From an uncultured Bacilli bacterium (GTDB lineage Bacteria > Bacillota_I > Bacilli_A > RF39 > UBA660), in contig CANQKK010000047.1 of assembly GCA_947624475.1 (NCBI GenBank), forward strand, positions 1-6,592: a stretch of 6,592 nucleotides of DNA, given 5' to 3'. Positions 6,273 to 6,592 of the stretch are shown one piece after another; position 1 is the first letter of the stretch, and each line of letters opens with the position of its first letter. The notes under the pieces were generated by a model that was not told the origin of the DNA, made no database searches, and worked only from the letters and a program-made list of their open reading frames with translations. The translations under genes and the position numbers were made by a program.

Positions 6273-6592
6273 ACTAAATAAATTTTTGATATTTTTCTTT
6301 GGCATTAAGACATGAACATCAGAATCAATTTTGATGATATATTCTCCGGAAGTGTCCTCTAATGGTTCGCCATCAATACACAGTGGCTTTTTTAATTCAC
6401 TATGAAAGGTTATTTTTAGATTATCAGATTTATGAAAGTAAAAACCGGGTATTTTGCTGGCATCATATAAAGTGAAAAAATATAGCGTCTTAATAACATC
6501 ACGAAATGTAGTTATATTACATAGTAAAATTTCAAATTTTTTATCATCTAGTTTGATATCTTTATAGAAATTATTAATTCCCGCAACACGAT
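6258..6592 (-). CDS. Diacylglycerol kinase / YegS-BmrU family lipid kinase, C-terminal part (5' end outside window)
   Basis: The last 110 codons are visible, ending at TAA (6260-6258). The pattern is that of the C-terminal beta-sandwich of DagK/YegS/BmrU lipid kinases: DDKKFEILLCNI, a helical stretch TFRDVIKTLYF, then LKITFHSELKKPLCIDGEPL, where IDGE is the family signature. IKIDSDVHVLMPKKN then matches the usual closing segment ending in V-x-V-L-x-P. These soluble, membrane-associated kinases phosphorylate diacylglycerol or related lipids and feed phospholipid recycling. The ATP-binding GGDGT motif lies outside the window, so activity and exact substrate (diacylglycerol, undecaprenol or other) cannot be judged. 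The protein ends with a short charged tail, LFSEEKD, encoded partly by the terminator stem. A separate terminator and promoter put it in a different transcription unit from alaS. Confidence 0.8.
   Translation of the reverse strand, partial: RVAGINNFYKDIKLDDKKFEILLCNITTFRDVIKTLYFFTLYDASKIPGFYFHKSDNLKITFHSELKKPLCIDGEPLEDTSGEYIIKIDSDVHVLMPKKNIKNLFSEEKD

Noticed and set aside
1..6592. Mobile element, CRISPR array, defence or toxin-antitoxin system
   Set aside because: No transposase, integrase, regularly spaced repeats or paired small genes were seen. Apart from the lipoprotein, gene content is housekeeping.

Overview
The window is a strongly AT-rich stretch in which every recognisable gene lies on the minus strand, so biological reading order runs from high to low coordinates. 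The dense one-strand packing, purine-rich Shine-Dalgarno sites, U-tract terminators, a lipoprotein, and an RNase J2-like gene point to a low-GC Firmicutes/Tenericutes-type bacterium. An uncultured gut Mollicutes-like (RF39-type) or Bacilli lineage would fit, but that placement is inference. The conserved tryptophans I checked are TGG, and all four readable stop codons are TAA, so nothing suggests the Mycoplasma UGA-Trp code.

Layout in transcription order: (1) 6592-6258, the C-terminal end of a diacylglycerol-kinase/YegS-type lipid kinase, whose stop codon sits inside a terminator hairpin. (2) 6206-6178, a good promoter without a T-box leader, followed by full-length alanyl-tRNA synthetase alaS (6122-3429). 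(3) 13 bases later, an HD-domain phosphohydrolase (3415-2684), probably co-transcribed with alaS and closed by an AT-rich terminator (2670-2631). (4) 2539-960, an RNase J paralogue of J2 type with substituted metal-binding residues, broken by a frameshift and by loss of about 22-25 residues. (5) A 324-base intergenic region (959-636) holding a clear minus-strand terminator, an unusual set of mutually complementary hairpin elements and a candidate promoter. (6) 635-1, an unrecognised predicted lipoprotein running off the window.

The genes are mostly housekeeping: tRNA charging, RNA decay and lipid phosphorylation. I see no mobile element, CRISPR array, defence system, tRNA or rRNA. The points most worth a second look are the broken, J2-like RNase J gene; the structured RNA element after it, where a terminator loop can form a 13-pair helix with downstream sequence; and a 15-base motif placed at nearly the same distance upstream of two candidate -10 elements.
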